64,000 nt of DNA. Origin: Bacillota bacterium (GTDB taxonomy: Bacteria > Bacillota > Bacilli > Paenibacillales > Paenibacillaceae). The stretch lies in assembly GCA_023391635.1 (NCBI GenBank), contig JAEWAQ010000005.1, positions 1 to 64,000 on the forward strand. The letters run 5' to 3'. This document shows positions 63,599-64,000 of the stretch, piece after piece. The translations under genes were made by a program, and so were the position numbers. The notes under the pieces are model-generated. The model saw nothing but the letters and a program-made list of their open reading frames with translations, was not told the DNA's origin and did not search any database. Numbering within the stretch: position 1 is the stretch's first letter; each line of letters starts with the position of its first letter.

Positions 63599-64000
63599 AT
63601 GATTCCTTTTAACAAGCCAACTCTTACTGGATTTGAAGAGGAACAACTAATCGAGGCAATTAAGGTTAATAAGTTATCCGGAGATGGCCCTTTTACCAAA
63701 AAGTGCAATCGTTGGTTTGAAGATCAATTTGACTGTTTGAAATCCCTGCTGACTACCTCATGTACTCATGCGCTTGAGATGGCTGCAATCCTGGCAGATA
63801 TCGAGGAAGGGGATGAAGTTATTATGCCTTCTTTCACTTTCGTATCGACCGCGAATGCTTTCGTCTTGCGTGGAGCGAAAATTAAATTTATCGATATTCG
63901 GCCAGACACCTTGAATATGGATGAGGCTCTCTTTGAAGATGCCATAACTCCACGAACGAAAGCAATCGTTCCTGTCCATTATGCCGGCGTGTCGTGCGAA
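63599..64000 (+). CDS. wecE: WecE-like dTDP-4-amino-4,6-dideoxygalactose transaminase (partial, cut by the window end)
   Basis: The first 134 residues of a DegT/DnrJ/EryC1-family PLP aminotransferase; the frame stays open to the window end. ATG 63599 has AAGAAGGA 6 bases upstream. The visible sequence closely follows E. coli WecE: MIPFNKPTLTGFEEEQL, KLSGDGPFTKKCNRWFE, TSCTHALEMAAILADI, GDEVIMPSFTFVSTANAFVL and IVPVHYAGVSCE. WecE adds an amino group to dTDP-4-keto-6-deoxyglucose to make dTDP-Fuc4N. The catalytic Lys lies beyond the window. RmlA in the same operon supplies the upstream nucleotide sugar. Confidence 0.92.
   Translation, partial: MIPFNKPTLTGFEEEQLIEAIKVNKLSGDGPFTKKCNRWFEDQFDCLKSLLTTSCTHALEMAAILADIEEGDEVIMPSFTFVSTANAFVLRGAKIKFIDIRPDTLNMDEALFEDAITPRTKAIVPVHYAGVSCE

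Noticed and set aside
1..64000. tRNA, rRNA, complete insertion sequences or prophage genes
   Set aside because: None seen; the only nuclease/transposase trace is the short Rpn remnant.

Overview
The window looks like chromosome from an endospore-forming, flagellated Gram-positive of the Paenibacillaceae (Paenibacillus or a close relative). The evidence is the block spoIID - spoIIQ - spoIIID - mbl - flhO - flhP - fabZ, which runs in the order known from Bacillus subtilis. Next to it are secondary cell wall polymer (SCWP) genes (csaB, tagA, tagO homologues) beside two large proteins with S-layer homology (SLH) domains, a pairing typical of Paenibacillus. All calls come from reading the sequence and translations; no database search was run.

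0-10 kb is GC-rich core. It holds a nuclease-like gene on the minus strand, a decayed Rpn-type nuclease remnant, spoIID with a tandem-repeat linker, an M23-type SpoIIQ behind a good sigma-F-like promoter, a degenerate HD-GYP protein, spoIIID, mbl, two flagellar rod/hook genes, a small membrane protein and a CDP-alcohol phosphatidyltransferase. 10-18 kb carries fabZ, a phosphohexomutase, and the envelope set DUF5693 gene - csaB - tagA - tagO. Together these would make and pyruvylate the SCWP that SLH domains bind. 18-20.6 kb holds a small nucleotidyltransferase/substrate-binding (MNT/HEPN-like) pair flanked by direct repeats, then a PAS-GGDEF protein whose EAL domain has lost its middle by deletion and frameshift. 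20.7-28.3 kb encodes two surface proteins: one with SLH repeats at the C-terminus, and a probable major S-layer protein with SLH repeats at the N-terminus, behind a sigma-A promoter and a long leader with two in-frame start sites.

At about 28.3 kb, just after a perfect palindromic terminator, base composition turns clearly AT-rich and stays so to the window end. After an unrecognised secreted protein, one long plus-strand run (30.7-52.9 kb) encodes a Wzx/Wzy-type surface-glycan machine: a membrane NDP-sugar dehydratase/epimerase, an O-antigen-ligase-like protein with a TPR-like tail, an initiating sugar transferase, a WecC-like dehydrogenase, two paralogous two-domain oxidoreductases, an AsnB-like amidotransferase, a flippase, two GT4 glycosyltransferases, a second polymerase-like membrane protein, a heparinase II/III-type lyase, an aldo/keto reductase and a lipoprotein with a transglutaminase-like Cys-His-Asp core.

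A lone minus-strand polytopic membrane protein (53.0-54.6 kb) separates this from a second plus-strand operon (54.9-64 kb and beyond): a large GT-C-like membrane protein, RmlA, a DPM/GtrB-type GT2, a methyltransferase, an SDR, an ATP-grasp ligase, a metallophosphoesterase, a WbqC-like protein, a four-helix EamA/ArnE-like transporter and a WecE-like aminotransferase cut by the window edge. The best candidate for an undescribed system is this second operon. It reads as a lipid-phosphate-sugar (three-component) glycosylation system that would make, acylate or aminoacylate, flip and transfer a dTDP-4-amino-4,6-dideoxy-sugar. It sits beside a probable S-layer or exopolysaccharide assembly locus with WecC-, WecE-, WecA- and WecG-like functions.
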